A DNA stretch of 64,000 bases from Hemerocallis citrina (GCA_017893485.1 CM030360.1:147665249-147729248), one strand, 5' to 3'; positions 11,989 through 23,215 are shown, counted from the stretch's first letter. The notes: generated from the sequence alone by a model not told the origin. Numbers and translations: made by a program.

Positions 11989-11990
11989 AT

Positions 11991-12008
11991 TGGCGCCGTC
12001 CGTGGGAA
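11991..12008 (+). other. Gypsy primer region
   Basis: TGGCGCCGTCCGTGGGAA follows directly after the LTR end. TGGCGCC plus a GT-rich tail is the usual primer binding context of Tat-lineage elements. It fixes the element orientation as plus. Confidence 0.75.
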
Positions 12009-12056
12009 ACGAAAAGCAATCCAACCCTATTTCATCAGCAAAAGTAGTTTCAAGCT

Positions 12057-13877
12057 ATGCCTCCAAAGAAGGGAAAGGCGACGGTCTCCAACCACAGAGC
12101 CACTCTCGCTCCTTTTCCTCCACTTCGGAAGTCCTCCCTCAACCCGTCAAGCAAGTCCAGCAACCGCAGCCTGAACAGCCTCTCTCTCAACCCGTCCAGC
12201 AACCGCAGCCTGGACGACCCCTTCCTCAGCAACCTCAGCCACAGCAGGCTCCTCAAGGGCCTCAAGGGGCTACCGTGGGACCCTCCTGTCAAAGTCTCCA
12301 AGGGCAACCTCCTCATCATGACCATGTCTCGACACATAACCCCTCATCCGACTCCATGGCCTCCCACAATCCTCCAACGCCGAAGGATCTCTGACACGTT
12401 ATTATAAATCGGCAGCATGGGATAGATCTTCAGACCCGCTTGGATGAGAGGCAGACCCATGACAGGATTCCCCACCGTGAACATCAAAGGGGTCCAGCAA
12501 TTCGGTCCCTTAGAGCTCGATCTTCTCGTAGACCGGACCGCAGAAGATCTAACTCTCCCAGGAGGCGGATGGAGTCACCCCCGTGCCATCAGAGGAGAGT
12601 CCGCATCCCGACCGATCGGTCCGCTCCAAGGGACCACTAAGATCGGGAGGCACCCGTCACAAGGGTGGAGTTCCAGCAGTTTCAAGAAGCAATTCTGAGG
12701 GCCCTCAATGTTGCTCCTAACCACGATCAGCGGGCGCCCAGTCCTCAACCTGCCCCAAGCTATCGTCGTCGCACTCCCAGTCCCGTTCTACATGAGGACG
12801 AGTCCTGGGGCTCAGCAAGATATGACCGAAGGGAAGACTTTGTCTACCGCCGTCTCCACGAGATGGAGAGGCACCTTGGCCGACTTAACAGAGAAGAGGA
12901 ACAACGGGCGAGGAATTTCCACCCGAGCAGGCCTCCGTTCTCCCGAACCATCATGGAGGCACCAGTTCCAGAGAACTTCAAACCCCTTCATTTTGAGTCC
13001 TACAACGGGGAGTCAGACCCCGCTGACCACATCGAGAGTTTTAAAACTCCCATGATGATCCACCAGGCGTCAGACGCGCTTCTCTACAAAACCTTTCCGG
13101 CCACGCTGAAGGGGCCAGCAAGAAATGGTACTCACGACTCGCCCCGGCCTCCATCTTCTCCTTCGATCAGTTCGAAGGGCTCTTCCTTAATCATTTCATG
13201 AGTAGCTGTCACACTGAAAAGACAAGCACCTCTTTGCTGTTACTCCATCAAAGGAAGGGCGAGTGGCTAAGGGATTATGTTAACCGTTTTACCTCCGAGG
13301 CCCGGTCCATTGCCTCCCTAGACCAGTCGGTGGTATCTGCTGCTTTCCAACCCAACGTCATAAACGACAACCTTAGGGAACCCTTGCCAAGAAGCCTCCT
13401 CGGAATTTCTCAGAACTCCTGCTTAGGAGTGAGAAGTACATCCGAGCGGAAGAGGTTCTCAACCGCTCCACTCTTGAAGGATCATCTTCCGGGAAAAAAC
13501 GAAAGGGCACTGAAGATGAAGGAGCTAAGAAGATCCAGAAAGGCAATGGAGGTCAGCGTCGCCCTCCTCCTCGCTTTGAGAAATTTACTCTACTCAATGC
13601 GAGTGTTTCAGCCATTCTAATGGAGGTCGGGAAAGAAGTTCTCCTTCCACCACATTCGAAGATGAACACATCAGGTAAAAAGAGAAATAGGGACAAATGG
13701 TGCCGTTTCCACAAGGATCACGGCCACGACACGGATGACTGTCAGGCCCTAAAAGACGAGATCGAGGCCCTTATTCAGAGAGGGCAACTTTCCAAGTTCG
13801 TGAGAAAGGATAGGGCAGATCCTCCTCCGCCCCCAAGGGGGCTAATAAGCGAACCGAGTGGCACGCCGAGACCCTAG
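12057..13877 (+). pseudogene. Tat gypsy gag, frameshifted
   Basis: Gag forms the virus-like particle core. The start MPPKKGKATVS (12057) comes about 50 bases after the primer region. A Pro/Gln-rich stretch follows. The gag core lies at about 12965-13330 (ENFKPLHFESYNGESDPADH and later KGEWLRDYVNRF). A Cys/His motif CRFHKDHGHDTDDC lies at 13701-13742 and is typical of Tat gags. Frame changes occur at 12400-12660, near 13120 and near 13360. The remainder of the path is readable in a neighbouring frame (13500-13620). Protease follows in the same strand. Confidence 0.8.
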
Positions 13878-13921
13878 ATTCTGAAGCTAAAGCCATCCTA
13901 CATCTCATACACGGAGGCCCA

Positions 13922-14803
13922 ATGGGGGGAGATTCGAACTCCTCCCGAAAAGCCTTCGTCCGAGAGGTAAACTCCGTGCAGAACCATCCTCCCTCCAAGG
14001 ACCTTAGGGTCCCTGATACTTTTTCAGATAAAGATTTGGAGGGCGTCCGAATGCCCCATTGTGATGCTCTAATGATCAATCTCCGCATGGCCAACTTCGA
14101 TGTATGCCGAGTCTTGATTGAAAACGGTAGTTCGGTTAACATCCTTTTTCTAGAAGCATTCCAGGGTCTTAAGTTGTCCAGGGATCACCTCAAGCGCGCT
14201 AGCTACATCTCCACGGGTTCACCGAGGTGCCAGTGACGATCGAGGATGTCATAACTCTCGATGTAACCACTGGAAAGACTCCAATCAACCGAACCGAGCT
14301 GATGAATTTCATGGTAGTAGATGTGAAGGTTTCTTACAACGTCATCCTTGGCCGACCAGGCTTAGCTGCTCTTCAGGCTGTACCCTCAGCCTACCACCTA
14401 AAGATGAAGTTCCCCACCACAGCAGGGGTGGGAGAAGTCAGAGGGAGCCAGGAGGCGGCTCGCAAATGCTACATGACCTCAGTAGGAGGGTCGGTCCTCT
14501 CCCTTGAAGCTCTTGAACTCCCCCAAGGGAGTAGCCAACTTATATCAGAGCCGATCGACGAGTTGGAAAAGGTGGCCTTCTCAGAAGGAGATCCGACCAG
14601 GACATTCCAGATTAGCAAAGTCCTCCCCCCTCCCGTCAGAATCGACATTATCCAGTGTATAAAAGAAAACCGCGATCTATTCGCCTGGACTGCGACCGAT
14701 ATGCCTGAAATCTTCGAGGAGCTTCTCATGCACCACCTTAGTGTAGCTTCTGGGGCTAAACCTGTTCAGCAGAAGCGACGCAAATTCGCTCCTGATTGCC
14801 AGT
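13922..14803 (+). pseudogene. Tat gypsy protease and RT entry
   Basis: An aspartic protease domain covers about 14060-14420. The active site reads VLIENGSS (14111-14134), where members normally have an Asp in DNGSS; here that codon is GAA (14120-14122). ILGRPGLAALQAVPS (about 14345) is the conserved second protease motif. The segment to 14803 leads into RT. A frame change lies near 14227 and a TAG stop at 14803-14805 cuts the polyprotein before RT. The Asp-to-Glu change probably inactivates the enzyme. Confidence 0.8.
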
Positions 14804-14808
14804 AGAAA

Positions 14809-16470
14809 ATTAAAGAAGATTTGGAGAAACTCTTGAATGCCCGATTCATACAGGAGTTCAACTATCCCGAATGGTTGTCTAATGTCGTGATGGTCAAAAA
14901 AGCCAACGGGAGCTGGAGGATCTACATTGACTTCACGGATCTAAACAAAGCCTGCCCCAAAGATCAGTTTCCGCTCCCGAGCATCGATGCCCTGATTGAT
15001 GCAACCTCAGGACACGAACTCTTAAGTTTCATGGATGCATTTTCTGGGTACAACCAGATCAGAATGTTCCCTCTAGATATTTCAAAGACCTCTTTCGTCA
15101 CCGACCAAGGTCTATATTACTACCGGGTCATGCCCTTCGGGCTCAAGAACACTGGTGCTACCTATCAGCACCTTGTTAACAAGGTCTTCAAAGAACAAAT
15201 TGATCGGAACATGGAAGTCTATGTAGACGACATGTTGGTAAAGAGCGTCCGCAAATCGGATCATGTTTCCGATCTTCAAGAGGCTTTTGATGTGTTGAGG
15301 AGACACAATATGAGACTGAACCCGAACAAGTGTGCCTTTGGCGTCTCATCCGGCAAATTTCTTGGGTTCATGGTCAGCCAAAGAGGCATAGAGCCCAACC
15401 CGAAAAAGATTCAAGCCATTCTGAATATGGCTCCTCCTTCAAGTGTTAAAGACGTACAAAGGCTTACAGGATGCCTCGCGACCATAGGGCATTTTTTCTC
15501 CAAGTCCGGAGAAAAATGTCTCCCGTTCTTCAAGGCCCTCAGAGGGGCTGAAGGATTTGAGTGGGGGCAGCAGCAAGATTCCTTTGATCAGCTCAAGGCC
15601 TATCTAGTCAACCCCCCACTCTTGAGCAAGCCGAAGCCCGGGAAAGTTCTCTACATATACCTCGCCACTTCGGAGCAGACTCTCAGCGCTGTTCTAGTGA
15701 GAGAAGAAGATAAAGCGCAGAAGCCAATCTATAATGTGAGTAAGGTCCTCAAGGATGCCGAACTCTATTACCCAAAGTTGGAAAAGATGGCCTATGCATT
15801 AGTCATGGCAGCCCGAAAGCTCTGCTGCTACTTTCAGTTTCACTCGGTGGTCGTTCTTACCGACCAGCCCCTCAAACCAGTTCTCTACAAGCCCGAGACC
15901 TCGAGACGCCTTATGAAGTGGTCCATAGAGCTGAGCCAACATGATATCAACTATCAGCCCCGAACTGCTATCAAGGCACAAGCCCTGGCAGAGTTCATAG
16001 TAGAAAACATTATCTCAGACCCCAGCATGGCAATAGAGGAACCCCCGATCTGGATCGTGTATGTTGATGGGTCCTCGTGCGCCGATGGGAGCGGAGCTGC
16101 GGTCATCCTGACTGGCCCAGATGATTTTGTTCTCCAATACTCACTCCGTATCAACTTTCGGGCATCCAACAACGAGGCTGAATATGAAGCTCTTATAGCT
16201 GGCCTGTGTATGGCTTACAAGGCCGGGCCAAGCGTGTCAAGATATTCAGTGACTCGCAGCTAGTAGTGAACCAGGTATCAGGAAAATACGAAGCGCGAGA
16301 TGGTCGCATGGCCAAATACTTGGCCAAGGTCAAAGAGCTGCTGGCATCTTTCGAAGATGCATAACTCCAGTGAATCCCCTGAGAAGAGAATGCGCAAGCA
16401 GATGCCCTCTCAAAGCTGGCCTCTTCTTCCCTCCAGGGGCTCGAGCGAACCGTCTTAATAGAAGTTCTCT
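14809..16470 (+). pseudogene. Tat gypsy reverse transcriptase with two RNase H domains
   Basis: The RT makes DNA from element RNA and RNase H removes the template. RT covers about 14809-15500: DLNKACPKDQFPLP, FMDAFSGYNQI and catalytic YVDD (15220-15231) are intact. The first RNase H lies at about 15640-15960, with ATSEQTLSAVLV near its start and LTDQPLKPVLYKP towards its end. A second, archaeal-type RNase H starts at about 16050 with IWIVYVDGSSCADGSGAA and NNEAEYEALIAGL. A frame change near 16225 moves its C-terminal half (IFSDSQLVVNQVSGKYEAR) to another frame, and stops follow at about 16360. The uninterrupted stretch of 480 codons (14821-16263) is the longest open frame in the window. The double RNase H is diagnostic for the Tat group. 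Confidence 0.9.
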
Positions 16471-17811
16471 TGAGACCTAGCATCGAAGAAGAAGGTCCTG
16501 AGCCGATGGAGACGCTACCCTTGGTACTCAGGGAGAATTGGATAAGGCCGTTGCTTGAGTTCCTCAAAGATGGGATCCTCCCTCTAGACCCTAAAGAGGC
16601 TCGAAAGATCAGAACCAGAGCTGAGCGGTACACGCTCATCGTGGGAGTCATGTACATACGATTTTACACTCAAGTAGACGGCATACCCTACTTGAGATGT
16701 CTTTCCCCCGAGGAAGTCCAGTATGCACTAAAGAAGGTCTATGAAGGGATGTGTGGTGCTTATTTGGGAGCAATGTCTCTCGCCTGCAAAATTCTGAATT
16801 ATGGATACTTCTAGCCCATTCTCCTTAGCGATGCTAAACAACACGTTCACCAATGTGGTCCCTGCCAAAAATTCTCAACAATCTGCTGCTTACCCTAAGC
16901 CCAGCTCTCCTCTTTATCCAGTCCAATCCCTTTTGCAATGTGGAAAATGGACTTGCTCAGGCCTTTCCCTCCAACGCCGGGCCACCTGAAGTTCCTTGTC
17001 ATGGCAATCGACTACTTCTCTAAATGGATTGAAGCCGAGCCTTTAGCGATGATCACAGAGAACATAGTCCAGCATTTCTTTTGGAAGAACATCGTCTGCA
17101 AATTCGGTGTGCCTCGAATCTTGGTAACGGACAATGGGACTCAATTTACGGGGGTAGCCTTTCGCAATTGTTGTACAGACCTTGGAATCCAGCAACGATT
17201 CTCCTCGATCTCCTACCTGCAGTCCAATGGTCAACCAGAGAACGCCAATAAGCAAATTCTCTACGGTCTAAAAAAAAGACTGGACAAGTCTGCTAAGGGT
17301 TTATGGGTTGAGCAGCTCCCCAATGTGCTCTGGGGCTATCGCATTACTAAGAGGGCCCCCACAGGAGAATCTCCCTTCAACCTCACTTACGACTCCAAAA
17401 CCGTCATCCCACTAGAAGTCGGTCTACCTTCCCCCTGCCGGTCTACCTTCTCCCTGCTTGATTGCCTACAACGAAAAGAAAAACGTGAACGAGCTTCGCG
17501 GTAACTTGGACCTCATCGATGAGATCCGCGAGAGATCCTCCATCCGGCAAGAAATCTATCGATGTAGGATTGAGCAATCCTACAACAAGAGAGTCCGCCC
17601 TACTAATCTTAAAGAAGAAGATTTTGTGCTCAGAAAGCTATCAATTTCTTTTCCAAGAAAGAAAGGCAAGCTGGTGCCCAATTGGGAAGGACCATATAGG
17701 GTCTCAAAAGTTGTCCGGCCTGGTGCTTATCAACTTGAAGACCTGGGGGGCAATAGAGTGCCGAGGACATGGAATGCAGAACACTTGTTGAAGTACCAAG
17801 AGGGTATTTGA
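16470..17811 (+). pseudogene. Tat gypsy integrase, frameshifted
   Basis: Integrase inserts the DNA copy into the genome. A zinc-binding region is at about 16730-16870, with HQCGPCQKF and a TAG stop at 16813. The catalytic core has Asp in MAIDYFSKWIEAEP (about 17000), Asp in VTDNGTQF (about 17126) and Glu in NGQPENANKQI (about 17231), so the DDE triad is present. The C-terminal part (EGPYRVSKVVRPGAYQLEDL) ends at a TGA at 17809-17811. Frame changes occur near 16930 and 17440, the latter with a small duplication of GGTCTACCTTC. Confidence 0.85.
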
Positions 17812-18027
17812 ACACCGCTCCAAGCAACTTCAACTCCTAGAGCGTTCTTAAAGCATTTCTAAAAGTTGTTTCTTTTTATTTAGTCAATTTTTTGAAGTGT
17901 AATAATGGCTTGCAGCTCAGAAGCAGCCACTTAGTTGTTTTTAATAAAAAGCCATTTATTTCCTGGAAATTCTCTTTTCTAAATGTTCTAGTTGTCTTAC
18001 CTTGGAACATACAAAAATCTTTCGTAA
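17812..18027 (+). other. Non-coding 3' region of the gypsy element
   Basis: AT-rich spacer between the integrase stop and the tandem array. No coding potential or promoter recognised. Confidence 0.5.
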
Positions 18028-18825
18028 ACAACAAGTGTTGGATCGATGCCACTTTAGCTACTTGTGAACGAGCGAGTACAAAGTAGCTCACCATTCAGAA
18101 CTTCTCCCATAACTGTTGAAACTCTTCTAACGACCAGTTCGGAGTCCAACACTTGGTTCGATGCCGCTTTAGCTACTTGCGAACGAGCGAGTACAAAGTA
18201 CTTCACCATTCGAAATTGCTCTCCCAACTGTTGAAACTCTTTTAACGACAAGTTTGGAGTCCAACACTTGGTTCGATGCCGCTTTAACTACTTGCGAACG
18301 AGCGAGTACAAAGTAACTCACCATTTGGAATTGCTCCCACAACTGTTGCAACTCTTCTAACGACAAGTTCGGATTCTAACACTTGGTTCGATGCCGCTTT
18401 AGCTACTTGCAAACGAGTGAGTACAAAGTAGCTCACCATTCGAAATTGCTCCCACAACTGTTGAAACTCTTCTAATGACAAGTTCGGAGTCAAACAATTG
18501 GTTCGATGCCGCTTTAGCTACTTGCGAATGAGCGAGTGCAAAGTAGCTCACCATTCAAAATTGCTCCCACAACTGTTGAAACTCTTCTAACGACAAGTTC
18601 GGAGACCAACACTTGGTTCGATGTCACTTTAGCTACTTGTGAACGAGCGGGTACAAAGTAGCTCACCATTCGAAATTGCTCCCACAATTATTGAAACTCT
18701 CTTAACGACAGGTTCGGAGTCCGACACTTGGTTTGATGCCGCTTTAGCTACTTGCGAACAAGCGAGTAAAAGTAGCTCACCATTCGGAACTGCTCCCACA
18801 ACTGTTGAAATTCTCTTGCGAACAT
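18028..18825 (+). repeat. Tandem array, 115-bp unit, about seven copies
   Basis: The landmark CTCACCATT recurs every 115 bases: the units start near 18078, 18196, 18311, 18426, 18541, 18656 and 18771. Units differ by scattered substitutions; the landmark itself is CTTCACCATT in the second. Arrays like this in the 3' untranslated part of Tat elements are known as a source of plant satellites. Confidence 0.95.
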
Positions 18826-19067
18826 TAGCAAAACACAAATTCTTAAAAGAAGCTTGTTACCAGATCGAAAGATGTGATATATTATTTCATCAAGAATTTA
18901 AGATACAAGTCTTATTCAAGACCAAAAAGTCATATAAGACAAAAAGACTACAAGATTGGAGATACAAGTCTTAGTCTAGCCCTAACTTCTTCTAGGGAGG
19001 GGGACTCTCCTATATACACGAGGGCACGGGCGCCGTGCTAATCTCGCCTCGTCTCTAAGCCAGCGAG

Positions 19068-19690
19068 TCAAGTCGCGTCGTCGGCACCCAAGAGTTTAAC
19101 AGTTGCCCCGACAGATGCCCCACTCGACGAGCCGGCCACTCCACTTTGCGCATCACCTGGATTTCGCAAAATAGGAGGCGAACGAAGTGCTAACTCGTAG
19201 AACAACCTTCCTTGAGCATACTCACCCCGATGGCGGAAAGTTCTTCTGACGTTGCTCACCTCAGAAAGCCGTCGCAGATGAAGATTCTCCGCCTCTAGCT
19301 CGAGACATCATTCACTTTGATCTTCAAACGAGGTAATCGTCCCAAACTACTCCCTCGCGAGACCTCAGAGATAGCCCTTCGAAGGTGTGCCCACTCTAGA
19401 CTCTTCTCGAGCACCACGTTCTTTAATTCATCTCTCTCGGATCTCACCTCGAATAAAGAGTGACGAAGGAACTTGAGTCTCAAGCCTTGGCTGACGGCCA
19501 TCGAGGGGCAGGACTCCTCGCCCGTGGGTGGCACTTCGCGAATCCTCTCCTCAATGCGCCTTAACTCGATGTCTCGACGAGCCAGGGTCACCCTTAAATG
19601 ACTTAACTCCCACTCTGCTCTATAAAGCAACTGTCGAGACCGAGCTAGCCCTAACTTGAAGATGCCTAGCTCCAAGCGGAGTCGTGGCAC
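19068..19690 (-). pseudogene. Antisense coiled-coil ORF of the gypsy element, distal part
   Basis: Two minus-strand frames (19690-19295 and 19259-19068) lie downstream of the main antisense ORF. The first is rich in Arg, Leu and Glu with heptad-like spacing (RLRLELGIFKLGLARSRQLL, RRDIELRRIEERIRE), so a coiled coil is likely. The second has an Ala/Gly/Ser-rich end. They may be the C-terminal end of the antisense protein displaced by stops, or a separate ORF. No catalytic motif is visible. Confidence 0.45.
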
Positions 19691-20040
19691 TTTGCTATCC
19701 TGGGAAGTCGACTAAAAAAATGGTGTGAATCTCTAAGTCCGAAGAGCCAACATGAAGATATTACGTCTAAACAAAGCTACTATAAAATGGTTCGAAAGCA
19801 AAACAAACCCACAAAAGTTTCAAGACTTTACAACACTTGTCCACAACAGTTTTTCATTTAATTTCAGCGAGAAATATAAGAAGCGGTGGTCAGTCCGCTA
19901 TAAGGCATGAGTACAAAAGCAAAAAGAAAGAAAGAGAAGAACGAGTGCGGATACAAAAAGTCAAGGAGCCACCTTGGGGGGCTGCTCCACGATCACTTCC
20001 AACACCTCCACGATAGTCGACTGAGGATTCGCCACGGCAT

Positions 20041-20089
20041 CTCCTCCTCCTCCTCCTCTTCTTCTTCTTCTTCTTCTTCTTCTTCTTCT
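20041..20089. repeat. Trinucleotide repeat TCC/TCT
   Basis: About five TCC and eleven CTT units. On the minus strand it encodes a run of 16-17 Glu in the antisense ORF. A length change here would explain why the better C-terminal reading (QSTIVEVLEVIVEQPPKVAP) lies in another frame. Confidence 0.9.
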
Positions 20090-20580
20090 TGCCCTTCTCC
20101 GGCGCCTCCCGCTCCATCGGCTACTTCGCCTTCGAGAAGGGTATACAAGCTATACCCCGAGCTGTCGAAATCAGGGATATGAGCTTCCACATGTTTGAGG
20201 GCTCTGGCATAAGACTGTTCCATGTTCGCGTGCATATTTGCTTTCACCTCGGCCCTAATCGCCTCCGCAGCCGTTGCTACTACCGCCTCCCACTCCCTTA
20301 TCGTGTCCTCAACAGCCTTTGCGGCTTTCTCCTTCTCCTGGTCGGCCCTCTCCTTCTCCTTGTTCGCCCAAGCCGCCTCCTAAGCCATCTGCTCGTTCGC
20401 CATCGCCAAGGCAGACTCGAGGAGGCTAATCTGAGAGGCCTTAGACTCTGACAGGCACTGCTCGCCCTCGTACATCTTCATGGCCTTGGCTCTCTCCGAC
20501 AGATCTTTGTCGCTCGTGGCTTTGAGCTCTTTTTTCTGCTCGGCGAACTGCTCTAAGAGGTGGCTAAAGTGGCACGAGAT

Positions 20581-20650
20581 CTACAAAGAGAAACTAAAAT
20601 TTTAGCGCAAGAAAAACTTAGATTTTTGGAGAACCCAAAAAGTTACTCAC
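20581..20650 (-). other. Probable 70-bp intron in the antisense ORF
   Basis: On the minus strand the donor is TCA/GTGAGTAAC and the acceptor is CTCTTTGTAG/ATC. It is AT-rich, contains a stop, and is flanked by coding sequence in the same phase: ATMS before, ISCHFSHLLEQF after. Removing it joins the two sides in frame. Confidence 0.65.
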
Positions 20651-22127
20651 TGACATCGTTGCCTTAGCAATCTTGAGGGCATCATCGCCCATTGTCCCCG
20701 CCTTCAACGTCGCTCAGTCTTTCGGGGTCAGCAAGTGACGGATTGCCTGCATGCTCATGACGGAGTCCCCGAGGAAGCCGTCATGCTTCATCACTTGCCA
20801 ATCGGGGATGAAGAGCCTCTTGTGCTCCTCGGTGAGAATCACCTCGGCCTCGGCGGTAAGGGGTGGCGCCTCAAGCGCTAGTGCAGCCCCAAGGGTGAAG
20901 TCCTTGGTGGAGGGGTCGGAAGGGGCAGATGGGATAAGAGTGGCAGAGGGGGAAGACGGAGTAGGATAAGGGGATTCCAAGTCGACCATCGGGGATGCCA
21001 CCGCCGACCCCTTCGCAGCTCGGCCAGACGATGGCCTCGCTATTGTTCTCTTCCTCTTCTGGTTATCAGTACCTTTCTTACTAACTCCCCCTCGATCAAA
21101 CAACATCGCTCAAAGGTCCATACCAGGGGCCTCTGCAGAAACAACAGCAAAAAAGATAGCACACGAAGAAAGCAGTATTGGAAATAAAAATGAAGGCAAA
21201 CATCTGAAGCATATAGAGGTCGATCGGACTGAGACCCCCATCGAAGAGAACCTCCTCAGTCATATCCTTCCAACTTAAGGTCAGACGACCGAGGAGTTTT
21301 GACACGACCTTATCTTCCTCCGAGGTCAACACGGGCTTGGATTCACCCACCTCAGCACATCCTCCCTCCATCTCGTGGGAAAGTCCCACAGTTTGCTACC
21401 TCGGATCAAAAAGTATTTCTCCTTCCAAAATTTGATGGAGTCCGGGTTCTCGATCAATTTAACACCCCGCCGCAGTGACAAGTAGTACCGGTACTCTATT
21501 TTGCTCATAAGATTGATTGATAGAGACTTCGAAGCATGCTGAGCTGAGGCTCGGCCCCCACCGCTTGGCACTGAAGTATGAAGCTGAGGACATGCCACCA
21601 CATGTTTGGCATATATTGAACTGGATTCAGCCCATACCACCGCAACACCTCGGTTACGAAGGGCGGTAGGGGTAAACGGAGTCCGGTGTTGAGCGCATCA
21701 AAAGGAAAGACGCATGTATCTGGCAAAGTTGCCAAACACGCTCGGAACCCTGGACCGGAAAGGAGGAGAGTAAACTCCGACGGTATCATGAAGCTCCTTC
21801 TGATACGCAGCAGATCCTTCTCCGTAAGAACCGAGGGGATGTCTTCCACCTTAGAGCGCTCCCTCGGCTTGTTCTCTTCGTACGAAGCCAACCTCCCATA
21901 CACAACCTTGGCTAGAAGGTCGTCGGAGTATTCTCTGACTCTGCTGAGGCTAGATAGAGTAGACGGCATCCTGCCCAACCCTCTCTCTACACCCCCTCCA
22001 CTATCGTCTCCATTATCATCATCCCAGCTACCTCCTTCCCCTTGTCCACCGTAGGGGGGGCTACCAATGGCCGATCAATTCCTTGGTCCGAGGTGGAGGT
22101 CTCACTCCCAGATGACGCACTAGACAT

Positions 22128-22429
22128 CTCATAAAATATATATTTACCTTGATGTGACAGTAACGGTTGGAAAAGATCGCCGGAAAATGCTAACGACTGG
22201 CCGTGAACGCTAGTTGAGCCGCCCAGCAGTGAATTTTTTTTCCAAAGAGAAAAAAGAGAGTGGGGGGAAAGGAGGGATGGGGTTGTGACTTATAGTAGAG
22301 AAAGGGGGCACCGCTTGCGCTTCCGAGAGCTTTGGGCCCCCTAAACCACTGGAAAAGCCCATCAGAAGGCTAAACGACAGAATTCGTAAGGGCATGAGCA
22401 CGACATGTCACCCAAAACTCATTGACCAG
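22128..22429. other. Upstream region of the antisense ORF
   Basis: Lies between the start of the antisense ORF and the 110-bp array. If the antisense gene has its own promoter it should be here or in the array. I see no clear TATA box on the minus strand within it. Confidence 0.35.
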
Positions 22430-23215
22430 TCACATCGCCTCGTGATTCGTGCATGATCTTCATCAGACGGCTTAGATCATGCCACGACCCTCGGATCTAC
22501 ATTCCGAGGATTCGAGCTACCGAGCTGGAAAATGGCAAAAAACATCGCCTCGAGATTCGCACCTGATCTTCATCAGACGGCTCAGATCATGCCACGTCGC
22601 TCGGATTTATATTCCGAGGAGCCGAGCTACCAAGCTGGAAAATGGTGAAAAACATCACCGCGAGATTCGCGCGTGATCTTCATCAGACGGCTCAGATCAA
22701 GCCACGACCCTCAGATCTACATTCCGAGGATTCGAGCTACCAAGTTGGAAAATGGCAAAAAATAGTGCCTCGAGATTCACGCTTGATCTTCATCAGACGG
22801 CTCAGATCATGCCACGTCGGTCGGATTTATATTCCGAGAAGCCGAGCTGGAAAATGGCAAAAAATATCGCCTCGAGATTCACGCCTAATCTTCATCAGAC
22901 GGCTCATATCATGCCACGTCGCTCGATTTACATTCCGAGGATTCGAGCTACCGAGTTGGAAAATGATGAAAAATATCACCTCGTGATTCGTGCATGATCT
23001 TCATCAGATGGCTCAAATCACGCCACGACCCTCGGATCTATATTCCGAGGAGCCGAGCTACCGAGCTGGAAAATGGCAAAAGATATCACTTCGTGATTCA
23101 TGCCTGATCTTCACCGGACGACCCAGAATGTGCCACATAGCTCGGATCCATATTCCGAGGATCCGAGCTACTGAGCTGGAAATGAGGGGAAAACACTTAC
23201 CTCCCGATGCGTGCA
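22430..23215 (+). repeat. Tandem array, 110-bp unit, seven copies
   Basis: The landmark GATCTTCATCAGACGG recurs at 22455, 22565, 22675, 22785, 22887 (AATCTT), 22996 and 23106, a spacing of 110 with one of 102. Each unit also holds ATTCCGAGGA and GAGCTGGAAAATGG. Unrelated in sequence to the 115-bp array. The open frames across it (22479-23220) are by-products of the repeat and not genes. Confidence 0.95.

Larger units (their letters stand above)
19968..22127 (-). pseudogene. Antisense ORF of the Tat element (putative gypsy-type transposon protein family)
   Basis: Read on the minus strand from ATG at 22127 (MSSASSGSETSTSDQG). The best conserved part, about 21978-21560, contains LPLPPFVTEVLRWYGLNP and PNMWWHVLSFILQC. 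It resembles the family annotated as putative gypsy-type transposon (Transposase_28). The function is unknown. After a Ser/Pro-rich stretch (about 21100-20860), a helical Glu/Lys/Ala-rich part follows (LLEQFAEQKKELKATSDKDL), then a poly-Glu run coded by a CTT repeat (20041-20089). A likely intron sits at 20581-20650. The frame is broken near 21990 and 21330, by a TGA just before MLFDRGG (21106), by a stop at about 20730, and probably at the poly-Glu run. Antisense ORFs between pol and the 3' LTR are described for Tat elements. Confidence 0.7.
11576..23215 (+). mobile_element. Tat-lineage Ty3/gypsy retrotransposon, 3' LTR not found
   Basis: The order is: end of a 5' LTR (to about 11988), primer region TGGCGCCGTCCGTGGGAA (11991-12008), gag, protease, RT, RNase H, a second archaeal-type RNase H, integrase (ending 17811), a 115-bp tandem array, an antisense ORF (22127-19068), and a 110-bp tandem array. 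RT followed by two RNase H domains, long 3' non-coding DNA with tandem repeats, and an antisense ORF are known traits of the Tat group (Grande, Retand, Ogre and relatives). I found no second copy of the LTR end downstream, so the 3' LTR is lost or lies outside. Several stops and frameshifts show it is inactive. Both outer limits are approximate. Confidence 0.8.

Noticed and set aside
12050..12337. Minus-strand open frame overlapping gypsy gag
   Set aside because: It is a reverse reading of the Pro/Gln-rich repeat in gag, with no independent support.
18028..18825. Regularly spaced repeats that could be taken for a CRISPR array
   Set aside because: The whole 115-bp unit is repeated, with no unique spacers, in plant DNA inside a gypsy element.
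21110..21200. Second intron in the antisense ORF (GTTTGCC to TTTCTGCAG)
   Set aside because: The acceptor looks good, but joining does not restore the reading frame into MLFDRGG and a stop intervenes, so it is not claimed.
22430..23215. Second regular array as CRISPR or as a repeat protein gene
   Set aside because: The entire 110-bp unit repeats, no spacers. Open frames across it arise from the repeat and have no start context or recognised domain.
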